From assembly GCF_009729055.1 (NCBI RefSeq), contig NZ_CP045484.1:992001-1056000 (forward strand): 64,000 nt of DNA. Reading direction: 5' to 3'. Within the stretch, counting starts at the first letter, position 1. Each line of letters opens with the position of its first letter. This document shows positions 55,871 through 64,000 of this stretch, piece by piece. The position numbers and the translations under genes were made by a program. The stretch is from Sulfurisphaera ohwakuensis. Lineage in GTDB: Archaea > Thermoproteota > Thermoprotei_A > Sulfolobales > Sulfolobaceae. The notes under the pieces are model-generated. The model was not told the origin of the DNA. It did not search any database and saw only the letters and a list, made by a program, of their open reading frames with translations.

Positions 55871-57064
55871 ATGGGTAAGTTTTCTGAGTACGGCAAAAGA
55901 ATAACTGAATCGAAATTAACATTTTTCTTAAATATAATTTCAAAAAAGGAAAATGTAATTAGCTTTGCTAATGGACTTCCAGATCCCTCAACTTTTCCCC
56001 ATAAAGAAATAAACGAAATAATCTCAGAGATCCTAACTAAAAATCCAAATTTAGCATTACAATACACTGTAACTTGTGGTCCTAATTACGTAAAAGACGC
56101 CATTATTAAGTTAGTTAAAGAAAGAGGATTAGATAATATTACTGAGGAAAACATCTGTATAACTTCTGGTTCACAAGAAGCCCTTTTCGTATTATTCCAC
56201 TTATTTTTAAATCCTAACGATACCATCATAGTAGAAAAGCCTACATATATAGCTGCACTTGAGACTCTAAATCCGATAGGTGTAAAATATCTAGGCTTAG
56301 ATATTAAAAATAACGAATATGAAATTGATAAATTGGAAGAAGAGTTAAGAAAAGAGAAAGTAAATAATGTAAAGTTAATGTACCTTATTCCCTCTGCTCA
56401 AAATCCCACTGGTTTGACTATGGGTTTAAATACTAAGAAAAAAATAATAGAATTAGCTAATGAATATGATATTTATATCATAGAGGATGATGCGTACGGT
56501 TTCCTATCTTTTAACGATGAATACAATTTTCCCTTGAAGCATTACGATGATACGGATAAGGTAATCTATGTTGGTTCTTTTAGTAAGATATTATCTTCTG
56601 GTTTAAGAGTAGGATTTGTAATAGCTAGTGAAGAAATTATTAGAAAAGTAGAGGGATTAAAACAGAATATAAATGCTCATACTCCAACCTTAAATCAGTT
56701 GGTTGCCGCTGAGGCAATCTATAGGAATATAATATTCAAGAACTTACCTAAAATTAGACAAATATATAAGACAAAGAGGGATGTTATGTTAAAGGCCATA
56801 GAAAATAATTTCCCAGAGAATACAATTTGTTCTAAACCTACAGGTGGGATGTTTATATTCTGTTGGCTAGAAAATTTAGTAGACACAGGTGAAATTTTAA
56901 TGAAAAGTTTAGAAGAAAACGTAGCTTTCATGCCCGGTAAATACTTTTACTTTGACGAAAGCGGATTTAACACAATGAGATTAAGTTATAGCTTACCTAC
57001 ATATGAAAAAATATTTGAAGGAATAGAAAAATTAGGAAAAATTTTAAGTAGCTTAGAGAGATAA
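55871..57064 (+). CDS. PLP-dependent class I aminotransferase (2-aminoadipate/aromatic type)
   Basis: 397 residues. Opening ISFANGLPDPSTFPHKEI matches the LysN/MocR-type aminotransferase group. SGSQEALFVLFHLFLNPNDTIIVE near 100, PSAQNPTGLTM near 177 (substrate carboxylate Asn), DDAYGFLSF near 208 and the PLP Lys in VGSFSKILSSGLRVGF near 240 are complete. Moves amino groups between amino and 2-oxo acids; exact substrates unknown. Its end overlaps the convergent amidotransferase gene by 12 bases. It could supply or remove glutamate nitrogen for the neighbouring ligase. Confidence 0.9.
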   Translation: MGKFSEYGKRITESKLTFFLNIISKKENVISFANGLPDPSTFPHKEINEIISEILTKNPNLALQYTVTCGPNYVKDAIIKLVKERGLDNITEENICITSGSQEALFVLFHLFLNPNDTIIVEKPTYIAALETLNPIGVKYLGLDIKNNEYEIDKLEEELRKEKVNNVKLMYLIPSAQNPTGLTMGLNTKKKIIELANEYDIYIIEDDAYGFLSFNDEYNFPLKHYDDTDKVIYVGSFSKILSSGLRVGFVIASEEIIRKVEGLKQNINAHTPTLNQLVAAEAIYRNIIFKNLPKIRQIYKTKRDVMLKAIENNFPENTICSKPTGGMFIFCWLENLVDTGEILMKSLEENVAFMPGKYFYFDESGFNTMRLSYSLPTYEKIFEGIEKLGKILSSLER

Positions 57065-57748
57065 CCAATACTCTATTATCTTCTTAAGATTATAATGGAA
57101 TTCATTCTTTAATTCTTTTATCTTTAATAAAACGTTATTCTTTAATTCCTCTATTCTAATACTATTGTTAGAAGAGTGAATGATATCACTGTCAACTATT
57201 CTATATGCATTAAACCATTCATTAATCTCTTCTTCGTCAATCTCTATGTGGAATTGCATTCCTAAACCCCTTTTTACCTTATAAATCTGAAAGTACTTAT
57301 TACTGTATCCAAGTAATGTACCTTCTGGTGGTATAGTAAAAGTATCCCTATGCCATAAAAAGACATTCATTGATTTACTATTAATTACGTTCTCTAACCC
57401 ATTAACTAAATTTATTTCTATTATTCCAAATTCTGGTCCAAAAGAACCCTTCGTTACACTGCCACCAGCCGCATAAGACATTATCTGAGCCCCTAAACTT
57501 ATGCCTAATATTCTCTTATTTTCACGTAAAGCTTTTCTAACTAGTTCTATTTCTAATTCTATGTATTTATACTTATCTTTTTCATATACTGCTTGCGGTC
57601 CTCCTAATATCATTAATGCATCGAAATCCTCATTACCTTTTAGTTCATCAGCGAACATCGTTTTTATCGTATAATGGCCTTTCAATAGTTGTTCAAACGT
57701 ACCTAATTTCTCTACTTCATGATTTTGTATAACTAATAGTTTCTCCAT
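57053..57748 (-). CDS. Class I glutamine amidotransferase-like protein with Ser in place of the nucleophile Cys
   Basis: 231 residues from the ATG at 57748, two bases after the GS-like stop; a TTG at 57760 is an alternative. The fold is that of GATase I: ALMILGGPQAVYE (oxyanion strand), RILGISLGAQIM at the nucleophile elbow, and MQFHIEIDEEE with the catalytic His and Glu. The elbow normally reads G-I-C-L-G; here the Cys codon is AGT (57497-57499), so Ser. Family members next to GS-like ligases hydrolyse gamma-glutamyl amides (PuuD, and the AtdA2 type in aniline clusters). A serine could act as a weak nucleophile, or the protein may be a binding partner. Confidence 0.85.
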   Translation of the reverse strand: MEKLLVIQNHEVEKLGTFEQLLKGHYTIKTMFADELKGNEDFDALMILGGPQAVYEKDKYKYIELEIELVRKALRENKRILGISLGAQIMSYAAGGSVTKGSFGPEFGIIEINLVNGLENVINSKSMNVFLWHRDTFTIPPEGTLLGYSNKYFQIYKVKRGLGMQFHIEIDEEEINEWFNAYRIVDSDIIHSSNNSIRIEELKNNVLLKIKELKNEFHYNLKKIIEYWLSL

Positions 57749-57750
57749 GT

Positions 57751-59088
57751 TTACGCCCAATTTAAGTACTTATTATAGTCCCATTCAGTTACTTGATATG
57801 CATATTCCCTCCACTCGCTCATCTTAAGATCTACATAGTTGTCTACGAAATCTTTGCCTAATGCACTCTTTAGAACATCATCGTTTTGAAGCTCTAATAG
57901 TGCTTCCCTTAAATCTGCGGGTAATTGCTTAAGCTCCTTATTATCGGAAAGTCCGTTTATTATAGGGCTACCAGGCTCGATCTTTTTGTTAACGCCATCA
58001 AGTCCCGCAGCTAATATTGCCACGACAGCCAAATAAGGATTAACCAATCCGTCTGGAGATCTGAACTCAATTCTAGTGTCATCTTTTGCTTTATTTACAT
58101 AGGGTAATCTTATCATTGATGTTTTATTATTAACACTATATACAGCATATGCTGAAACCCATCTAGCCCCAGATCTGGGAGTTATAGCGTGAAGTCTCTT
58201 ATACGAATTTACAGTAGGCATTACAATAGCCATCAAGCTCCTCGCATGGTATAATAAACCCCCTAAGAAATATCTACCGAATTGCGAAAATCCTAATTCA
58301 TCATTAGGGTCATAGAATAGATTTTCATCATCCTTCCACAAGCTTAGATTAAAATGAGCACCGTTTCCGGTAAGGTTATTAAAAGGCTTGGGCATGAAAG
58401 TTGCTATAAGTCCTCTCTTTTCTGCTACACTTCTTATCATAAACCTAGAAAATATATGTCTATCAGATTGTGTTAAAGCTTCAGTATGTTGAGTATCTAT
58501 CTCATATTGACCATTAGCATCTTCGTGATCTACAGCATATGCTTTCCAACCTAGAACTTCATTAAAGTAATACAACAATTCTTCTATTAATCCTAAGTTG
58601 TTACTTCTAATTAAAGTTTGCGCATCGTAACAAGGTCGTTCTAATAAGTCATTAGGATCCGCCGGCTCAATTTTATTATTTACCTTTTTAACTACGAAAA
58701 ACTCTAGTTCTATTCCTAATTGCATCACATGCCCTTTCTCTTGCTTGAGTTTAGTTAAATAAGTTTTCGCTATGTTTCTTGGTGCAAATGGCCATAATTT
58801 TCCATTTACATAAATATCACTTGTAAACCAAGCTGTATCTTTTTTCCACGGCAATATTACCATTGAAGATAGATCTGGTATTGCGGAAAAATCTGGATCT
58901 TCTGGTTTAAATCCCAAATCTCCCACAGCATAGCCAGTAAAGGTAGCTCCTCCTTGTAATGCATCATCTAAAAAATCTACTGGAACTAATTTAGCCCTAC
59001 TTATTCCATTTATTCCTACAAATGATATTAGAGCTTGCTTGACTCCTTTCTCTTTCAATTTAGTTATTAAATCAACCTTGTTATCCAT
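57751..59088 (-). CDS. Glutamine synthetase-like gamma-glutamyl-amine ligase
   Basis: 445 residues. GS catalytic segments are present: GIELEFFVV near 123, DHEDANGQYEID near 205, NGAHFNLSLW near 260, NSYKRLH near 308 and TRIEFRSPDGLVNPYLAVVAILAAGLDG near 352. The pattern and short C-terminus fit the GS-like group (PuuA, IpuC, AtdA1/TdnQ) that couples glutamate to amines rather than ammonia. The Asp50-type ammonia-site residue of true GS is not obvious at the N-terminus. First gene of the unit with the amidotransferase-like gene; divergent from a permease. A second, housekeeping GS is expected elsewhere in the genome. Confidence 0.88.
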   Translation of the reverse strand: MDNKVDLITKLKEKGVKQALISFVGINGISRAKLVPVDFLDDALQGGATFTGYAVGDLGFKPEDPDFSAIPDLSSMVILPWKKDTAWFTSDIYVNGKLWPFAPRNIAKTYLTKLKQEKGHVMQLGIELEFFVVKKVNNKIEPADPNDLLERPCYDAQTLIRSNNLGLIEELLYYFNEVLGWKAYAVDHEDANGQYEIDTQHTEALTQSDRHIFSRFMIRSVAEKRGLIATFMPKPFNNLTGNGAHFNLSLWKDDENLFYDPNDELGFSQFGRYFLGGLLYHARSLMAIVMPTVNSYKRLHAITPRSGARWVSAYAVYSVNNKTSMIRLPYVNKAKDDTRIEFRSPDGLVNPYLAVVAILAAGLDGVNKKIEPGSPIINGLSDNKELKQLPADLREALLELQNDDVLKSALGKDFVDNYVDLKMSEWREYAYQVTEWDYNKYLNWA

Positions 59089-59119
59089 TGATTAATTAAA
59101 TCTTATGTGATTACTTAAG

Positions 59120-59133
59120 GATTACTAGTAATC
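59120..59133. promoter_or_regulatory. 14-bp perfect palindrome in the GS-like/permease divergent promoter
   Basis: GATTACTAGTAATC is its own complement. It lies 32 bases upstream of the GS-like start and about 65-90 upstream of the permease start, a position suited to joint control. Confidence 0.45.
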
Positions 59134-59326
59134 ATGAGTATTACAATATATGTGGATGTAATATAAACTAGGATAATATGATACAAATGATATTTTTATG
59201 CATAATTATGAGATTAAATATAAAATGAAGGAGGAAAAAGCATCTAAAATTTTCGTAAGAGAGTCATCAGGTTTAATAAAACAATTTGGCATGTTCGATG
59301 CTGCAGGAAAGGTAATGAACGTAATG

Positions 59327-59540
59327 CTGCCTTTAGCTGCTTATTATACTCTTCTTTACTCCCCCGGTGTTCCTGGTGCTAACAATTTCGGCTTATCAGC
59401 ATTAATAGGCTTCCTATTCGCAATACCACCATTCTACATATACTTAAGATTATCAGAACTAATACCAAGATCCTCCGGAGAATACATATACATATCAAGA
59501 TTCCTACACTCACTAATAGGAACAATACAAGGAATAACTA
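59327..59540 (+). repeat. 214-bp perfect inverted copy of 52810-53023
   Basis: See the partner repeat; encodes AAYYTLLYSPGVPGANNFG through RFLHSLIGTIQGIT without a single base difference. Confidence 0.95.
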
Positions 59541-60189
59541 CTATTATTGGTATGAGTATGTTTACTGCATCTTTAATCATAACATTAACCGTAGACTCTG
59601 GGCTGGTTCCATTCTTACAAATTATAGGTTTAGCTTACAATAATCAGTCACTAGTAAATTATGCCTCAGAAATAATATCTTCACCGTTTTATACCTTTAT
59701 AATTTCTGAAATATTTGTAGTAATTTATTTTATTATTATATCATTTAGTAATAAAATATTGTCTAAAGTTGTAGTAGTATCACTCTTTCTAGGACAAATA
59801 ATAGGAACGATTTTAGTTTCTGCAATATTTTTAGCCTTAGGCAATCATGGTTTTATAACAGTTTTCAACCATATTTCACAAGAATTCGGATCTTCACAGA
59901 CATATTCTGAAATCTCCTCTCAAGGTAAATCCCTAATTTATCCTCTTAACTTCGAAGGCACTATTATTATGGCAATTCTCTTATGGCTCTGGATTTTAGC
60001 GTGGTTTATAGGACCATCATATTTTGCTGGAGAGTTTAAAGGAGGTAAAAAGTCTATTAGAAGGGGTATGATAATAGGTTGGGTAATAGGAGGCATATTA
60101 TTATTTCTAGTATCATACTCCTCAGAATACGCTGTAGGTTTGCCTTTCTTTGAGTATTCTTCATTACATGGATGGGGTAATATTCCAAT

Positions 60190-61338
60190 AGCATTTTACG
60201 TCTTTTTCCTTCTCTTAAAAAGTTTCTTAATCCCGCCCAAAGATTGATAAATACTTTTTATCACCCTTGCTATCCTCTTGGCACCCAAATACAAACCAAG
60301 AGAGTACTTAAACAAGAGTACCAAGAGTAAGGAGAGGGCCTTAAGGGTTATAAACCCCTTATTCCTAACCCAAGTGAGGAAAGAACCTTTCTCCAATCCC
60401 AAGGCTTTAAGCTCCCTAATCAAAACCTCAATATCCCAACGATTCTCCCACGCAGTTATGATATCCTCAGCAGTATCATTAACGTTGGTAGAGAAGAAGT
60501 ACCTCCTTCCAAAACCCTTATAATCATCTATTACAAGTAATTTTATGGGAATACCTAAATACTCAACTAGGTATTCCCCCTCGGGGAACTCGCCAACTGG
60601 CACGAGCCTACCACCCTCGGTGACCCGCGAGTTGGACTTGAGTTCCCCGACGGTATTAGATAAAAGAGTCCTAGAATTAACATACCAAGAATCAAAAACC
60701 TTGCACACAACATTAAACTCCTTCTCGAGAATTGGCAATGTTTCCAAGTATTCTTGTATCTTTGTCTTGAACTCAACCTCCTCTCCCCTCTCCCTTAATA
60801 TCTCAACAACCTTTTGTGGTATGTAGGGTATTATTGTTACTATGTAGGTTTCGTTTGTTTTCAAGTCTTTTATTGCTATTATGAGTAGTTGTATTGTTGG
60901 TTCGTATCTTTTGTGTTCTCTGCAGTAAAAGACTTGTGCTCCGTTTCTTGATACTGGTAGTGCTCTTGCGTGTTGTTTGTGATCATGTGTGTCATCTATT
61001 ATTAGTTGTACTGGGTGGTCTTGTACTATCTCTTTTACTATTTTGATCAGGTTTGTGTTTGCTAGTTTGTTAAGGTTTTTTAGTACTGTCTCGTAGTCCA
61101 TGCCCGTTGCTTGGGCTATTTCTGTTGCTGTTCCACCCATTACTCCTCCAAGTACTAGTTTTGCTAGTGTGTCTTTTCTCAAGCTAGTCAAGGCAGTGAA
61201 TATTTGTTGTAATGCTTCTTGTAGTGCATTGTAATACGCTTGGAGTAATGAGTTTGTATTCATCCGATATTTTGTTTGGTTAATTTTTAAAAAGTTTTCA
61301 AGGTGCCCTTAAACTGCAAGGATTTTCCTATAAATGCT
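60190..61338 (-). mobile_element. ISC1217-like insertion sequence, 1149 bp
   Basis: Ends begin AGCATTTTACG (60190) and, reversed, AGCATTTATAGG (61338). Flanked by 8-bp direct repeats ATTCCAAT at 60182-60189 and 61339-61346. One transposase gene fills it. The right end is shared with the 172-bp MITE in the nitrate reductase gene. The family name is from length and recalled features, not a database match. Confidence 0.85.
60196..61263 (-). CDS. DDE transposase of the ISC1217-like IS
   Basis: 355 residues. An N-terminal helix-turn-helix (ATEIAQATGMDYETVLKNLNKL) is followed by catalytic residues in LIIDDTHDHK near 108, CKVFDSWYVNSR near 203 and WENRWDIEVLIRELKALGLEKG near 288, the last matching the Y/W-x-R-W-x-IE...K signature of IS4/IS701-type DDE enzymes. 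Frame intact, so probably active and able to move the related MITE. Confidence 0.88.
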   Translation of the reverse strand: MNTNSLLQAYYNALQEALQQIFTALTSLRKDTLAKLVLGGVMGGTATEIAQATGMDYETVLKNLNKLANTNLIKIVKEIVQDHPVQLIIDDTHDHKQHARALPVSRNGAQVFYCREHKRYEPTIQLLIIAIKDLKTNETYIVTIIPYIPQKVVEILRERGEEVEFKTKIQEYLETLPILEKEFNVVCKVFDSWYVNSRTLLSNTVGELKSNSRVTEGGRLVPVGEFPEGEYLVEYLGIPIKLLVIDDYKGFGRRYFFSTNVNDTAEDIITAWENRWDIEVLIRELKALGLEKGSFLTWVRNKGFITLKALSLLLVLLFKYSLGLYLGAKRIARVIKSIYQSLGGIKKLFKRRKKT

Positions 61339-62187
61339 ATTCCAATCTCTTTTAGTGAAGGGTTTATAATATGGGCTTCGATAATGGTATATAATAATCC
61401 AACACTCTTAACAGTTTTAGCCATAACAAATTTCTTAGCAGAATTCGCAATAAATGCCATACTAATGGCTCTAGCTACAAGAGTTGTATTAGCAATGTCT
61501 TTCGATAGATTATTACCCGAATTTCTATCAGCAGTTACAACCAAAGGAATTCCGTTAATAGCATCGATAGTTATCACAGTTATAACAGCAATATGGACTT
61601 ATGCCCAAAGTCTCGGAGGATTTTCAATAACTCCAATTGGCATAATAACTTTAATAGTAATATATCAAATGGTACCTGCAACATTATCTAGTATTTTCAT
61701 GGTAATAAGAAGAGGTAATACAATAAATATTACCAGAAGTGATAGAATCAAGATAATTATAATGGGTATAATAGCAACAATAGATCTTTTAGCATCAGCA
61801 ATTATAGTTCTAGCTTACGGATTTGTCAACCCTATTTACAGCTCATTCGTATTTGCTGGAAACTCCTTAGATACGATCTCAACATTACTTTTAATTCCAG
61901 TGGGCGGTACTTTACTGTACTTTACAGCTTTAAAAATAAGAGAAAGACAAGGTATTAATGTAACCTTAGCCTTTAAAGAAATACCTCCAGAATGAATAAG
62001 ATAGGTTGTTAAGCTTTAATGAATTTAAACAACAAGTTAGTTCCCAAGTCAATTCTATTTTTTATTACTAAAGTATATGGCGAGAGCAGCGTGTGCTAAG
62101 GCACCTAATTTTAATACACTTTAAAGGGCAAGGGTTCCCCTCATTGATTCGGATTTACATCTCTCATTTGAGGGGCAGTTGAGAGGG

Positions 62188-62743
62188 TCAGAGACCCCTC
62201 CCATTGAGATTGATTACCGCGATAACGTCACGATCGTTCTCATAACCGCATGAAGGACAACGAAAATACCTATGAGAGATCTCCTTCATCCTTTTACCAC
62301 ACTTTGGACATGAAACAGAAGAATAACTGGGATTAACGTATTGAACTAGAATACCGTGTTTCTTAGCTTGCCACTCAACCCAATATTGAATCCTACGATA
62401 CTGCATCAAGTAGAGTTTGTCATGATATTCTCTCGGTAGTTTATCCACGTTCTTGATGAGGTTCTTGAGGTTCTCCAACTTAATAACATTAGCACCAAAA
62501 TCTCTAGCAATTTCAACAACCCACTTCCCTACCTTTCTAGCGAAGTCCTCCATAATACGCCTAGCCCTTTGATGAAAAGAACGAATCCTATTGAGGATCC
62601 TCTTGTTCTCCTTCCACCTTATATAAAACATATTAGTCAGATCTGTGTAATATAGATCTGACTAATATGTTTTATATAAGGGGTTCAGATAGGGCGATCT
62701 TCATAGAAACAGTAGCTCTGATCGCTTTGCCCCTCCTAGCCAT
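62188..62743 (-). pseudogene. TnpB with internal deletion
   Basis: The N-terminal piece (62743-62672) reads MARRGKAIRATVSMKIALSEPL, a normal TnpB start, then stops inside a palindrome. The C-terminal piece (62631-62188) has [15 protein letters not shown] (catalytic Glu), CPKCGKRM...[11 protein letters not shown] (zinc finger and last Asp), and ends in NLNGRGL. The central region including the first RuvC Asp is lost. Different lineage from copies 1 and 2. Confidence 0.85.
62617..62681. repeat. Perfect inverted repeat, 28-bp arms, 9-base loop
   Basis: Left arm 62617-62644 (CCTTATATAAAACATATTAG...), loop GTGTAATAT, right arm 62654-62681. It lies exactly at the deletion junction of the tnpB pseudogene and would form a stable hairpin in RNA or single-stranded DNA. 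Confidence 0.93.
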
Positions 62744-62836
62744 TAAAAGAATTTCAGAAAAAAGGAGTATTTAAATTTCCATCCCCGCCTCACAGAGTCG
62801 AGGCTTTTCGCCCCCTTAACCCCAATTTTTGTAAAA

Positions 62837-62983
62837 TGCCCATGTCATCATGCGGTATTTGATTTAAGGTATGGTAGGATGTTGGAACCACCTTATGTTG
62901 CACTAGATGCACCTAAGGAGAAGATGGGTTTAAAGGTTTATCAGATTAGGGATAATAACGGTTGGATAGAGGTTGATATTTGA
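62837..62983 (+). pseudogene. Rieske [2Fe-2S] ferredoxin, 5'-truncated
   Basis: 49 codons reading CPCHHAVFDLRYGRMLEPPYVAL and ending ...NNGWIEVDI with a TGA. This is the second cluster motif (C-x2-H) and C-terminal part of a Rieske-type ferredoxin. The first motif (C-x-H) is gone, cut off where the IS200/IS605-type element begins. It could have been an electron donor to the nearby oxygenase. Confidence 0.75.
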
Positions 62984-63177
62984 ATAAAATTCCCCTCTAA
63001 AAGTTTTTTATTTTTTATCACTCTCAGTGAACAGTAAAAAAGTTTAGGGAGCTTTTTGTAAAAGTTTATGAAAAGTAAAATGATAGATTAAAGGCACAAA
63101 GTGAATAATTTGTATTTAAATAGTATATACCGCCTAGGAACGCAATATTTATATACTATGCATGTTTCAAAATTCTT

Positions 63178-64000
63178 ATGGGCTTATTTAGAAAAAAACA
63201 GCCTGATGGAGTTAGCAATGGAGGAAGGCAAATAAAAATACTTTTCACCTCAGATCTTCACGCATCAGATGTAGCATTTAAGAAATTCCTTAATGCGGGA
63301 AAGATGTTTAAAGTAGACATAATGATAATAGGTGGTGACTTAGCTGGTAAAGCTTTAATCCCCATAATAGACATAGGGGAGGGAAAATATGAGGTTAACG
63401 GTGAAGTTGTGGGGAGGGAAGGATTACAAGTAATAACGCAGAGGATAAGAAATGAGGGGAATTATTATATAATTACTGATAAAAAGGGTTATGAGGAATT
63501 AGTAAATGATAAGAGTAAATTGGATGAGGCATTTAAGCAAGCAATGATAGAGAGACTTAGGGAGTGGATAAAGATTGCTGATGAGAGATATGCTGGGGCT
63601 AATATACCAATTTACGTAAATCTGGGAAATGACGACCCTCTTTACCTCTTTGATATAATTGATGAAAGCAATGTAATGAAGAGGACTGAGGGTTTTGTAA
63701 TACCAATTGGTGATTATGAAATGATCTCTTTCGGCTATGTAAATCCCACTCCCTGGAATACTCATAGGGAGATGAGTGAGGATGAACTCTACTCAAATTT
63801 AAAAACAATGATGGAAAAGGTTAGGGATCCCAGTAAAACAATACTCAATTTACACGCCCCACCTTACGGAACTAATCTAGACAATGCACCACTTTTAGAT
63901 AAGAACTTAAAGGCCGTGGTTAGGGGTGGTGAAATAGTGATGACGCATGTAGGCTCTAAGGCTGTAAGGCAAATTATTGAGGAGTATAAACCTTTATTAG
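63178..64000 (+). CDS. Metallophosphoesterase, N-terminal 274 codons (runs off the window)
   Basis: Starts ATG at 63178 after a TATA-like ATATTTATATAC at about 63146-63157. The protein opens [11 protein letters not shown] and has [24 protein letters not shown] and [10 protein letters not shown], all metal-site motifs of calcineurin-like phosphoesterases. It is collinear with the gene at 42047-43024 throughout the visible part and clearly paralogous. The 3' end, with the final GHxH motif, is outside the window. Confidence 0.92.
   Translation, partial: MGLFRKKQPDGVSNGGRQIKILFTSDLHASDVAFKKFLNAGKMFKVDIMIIGGDLAGKALIPIIDIGEGKYEVNGEVVGREGLQVITQRIRNEGNYYIITDKKGYEELVNDKSKLDEAFKQAMIERLREWIKIADERYAGANIPIYVNLGNDDPLYLFDIIDESNVMKRTEGFVIPIGDYEMISFGYVNPTPWNTHREMSEDELYSNLKTMMEKVRDPSKTILNLHAPPYGTNLDNAPLLDKNLKAVVRGGEIVMTHVGSKAVRQIIEEYKPLL

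Larger units (their letters stand above)
59198..61995 (+). pseudogene. APC-superfamily permease interrupted by an ISC1217-like IS
   Basis: The 5' part (59198-60189; the start could also be the ATG at 59225) encodes ESSGLIKQFGMFDAAGK and about eight helices up to HGWGNIPI. The 3' part (61347-61995) continues with SFSEGFIIWASIMV and ends in KEIPPE, exactly parallel to the intact paralogue at 51509-53119. Subtracting the IS and one copy of the 8-bp duplication leaves 1641 bases, 547 codons with no stop. The interrupted gene ends in IPIAFYVFFLLLK and a few IS-encoded residues. Confidence 0.93.
62100..62832 (-). mobile_element. Third IS200/IS605-type element, internally deleted
   Basis: The end at about 62780-62832 (CCCCGCCTCACAGAGTCGAGGC then CGCCCCCTTAACCCC) parallels the tnpB-proximal ends of copies 1 and 2. 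The other end near 62100-62180 is not exactly mapped. It carries only the first 23 and last 147 codons of a different tnpB. Its insertion or deletion removed the 5' part of a Rieske ferredoxin gene at 62837. Confidence 0.65.

Noticed and set aside
60278-60826. Plus-strand frames of 81 and 93 codons inside the ISC1217-like IS
   Set aside because: Complement of the transposase coding region; no recognisable family.
62667-62776. Plus-strand peptide MFYIRGSDRAIF... starting in the palindrome
   Set aside because: It is the complement of the TnpB N-terminal codons, and the start is created by the inverted duplication.

Overview
The window is AT-rich DNA from a thermoacidophilic crenarchaeon of the order Sulfolobales. 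The evidence is the protein content (DUF973 membrane protein, HerA/NurA pair, Csx1-like CARF protein, VapBC, ECF transporter, several APC permeases), compact TATA-box promoters with little or no 5' leader, frequent TTG/GTG starts in overlapping operons, and Sulfolobus-type insertion sequences and MITEs. A Sulfurisphaera- or Acidianus-like genus is plausible, but the sequence alone does not settle it. I saw no rRNA, tRNA or CRISPR array.

Layout. 1-5.0 kb: end of a class II aldolase, a DUF59 protein and a small unknown gene, facing a four-gene [NiFe]-hydrogenase operon (small subunit, large subunit, maturation protease, HypC-like); a NiCoT nickel permease follows. 5.6-10.3 kb: membrane proteins (GT-C-like transferase, APC permease, MFS) separated by long intergenic DNA with one 128-bp MITE. 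10.5-17.2 kb: an operon of ECF S component, fused ECF ATPases, ECF T component, phospholipase C-like phosphoesterase and a possible FTR1-like permease; the S component is split by a TnpB-only element. 17.8-24.6 kb: HTH regulator, membrane protein, TenA-like protein, a Csx1-like CARF/HEPN protein with NurA facing HerA, and a DUF973 protein. 24.9-28.3 kb: a decayed ISH3 copy, then a compact cassette with a 49-residue peptide carrying seven cysteines, a small membrane protein and an ABC transporter with a frameshifted permease. 28.8-32.4 kb: VapBC, then a second TnpB element with an ISH3-type IS nested in its end, and a dead nucleotidyltransferase.

32.6-48.9 kb is a nitrogen-acquisition region: APC permease, arginine deiminase, single-domain globin, a nitrite reductase - nitrate transporter - nitrate reductase operon (the reductase is split by a 172-bp MITE), the urease operon ureAB-C-E-F-G-D, and cyanase with an Lrp/AsnC regulator. 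Nitrate, urea, cyanate and arginine would all yield ammonia. Urease and hydrogenase both need nickel, which fits the NiCoT gene.

49.4-51.0 kb is a junction of an IS1-like remnant, a truncated IS110 element with a candidate bridge-RNA fold, and the first 36 codons of an amidohydrolase. 51.5-62.0 kb holds the most interesting gene set: a two-subunit Rieske ring-hydroxylating oxygenase, a glutamine-synthetase-like ligase, a class I glutamine amidotransferase homologue (nucleophile Cys replaced by Ser), a PLP aminotransferase, an RHH regulator and two paralogous APC permeases. Ligase + amidotransferase-like + oxygenase is the make-up of bacterial aniline oxygenase (atd/tdn) clusters, so I infer an archaeal amine-glutamylation/oxygenation pathway. 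One permease is interrupted by an ISC1217-like IS. 62.1-64 kb: an internally deleted TnpB element with a 28-bp perfect palindrome, a beheaded Rieske ferredoxin, and a metallophosphoesterase running off the edge.

Mobile-DNA damage is a dominant theme. Three metabolic genes (ECF S component, nitrate reductase, APC permease) are each split by one identifiable element, and in each case removing the element restores a continuous frame.
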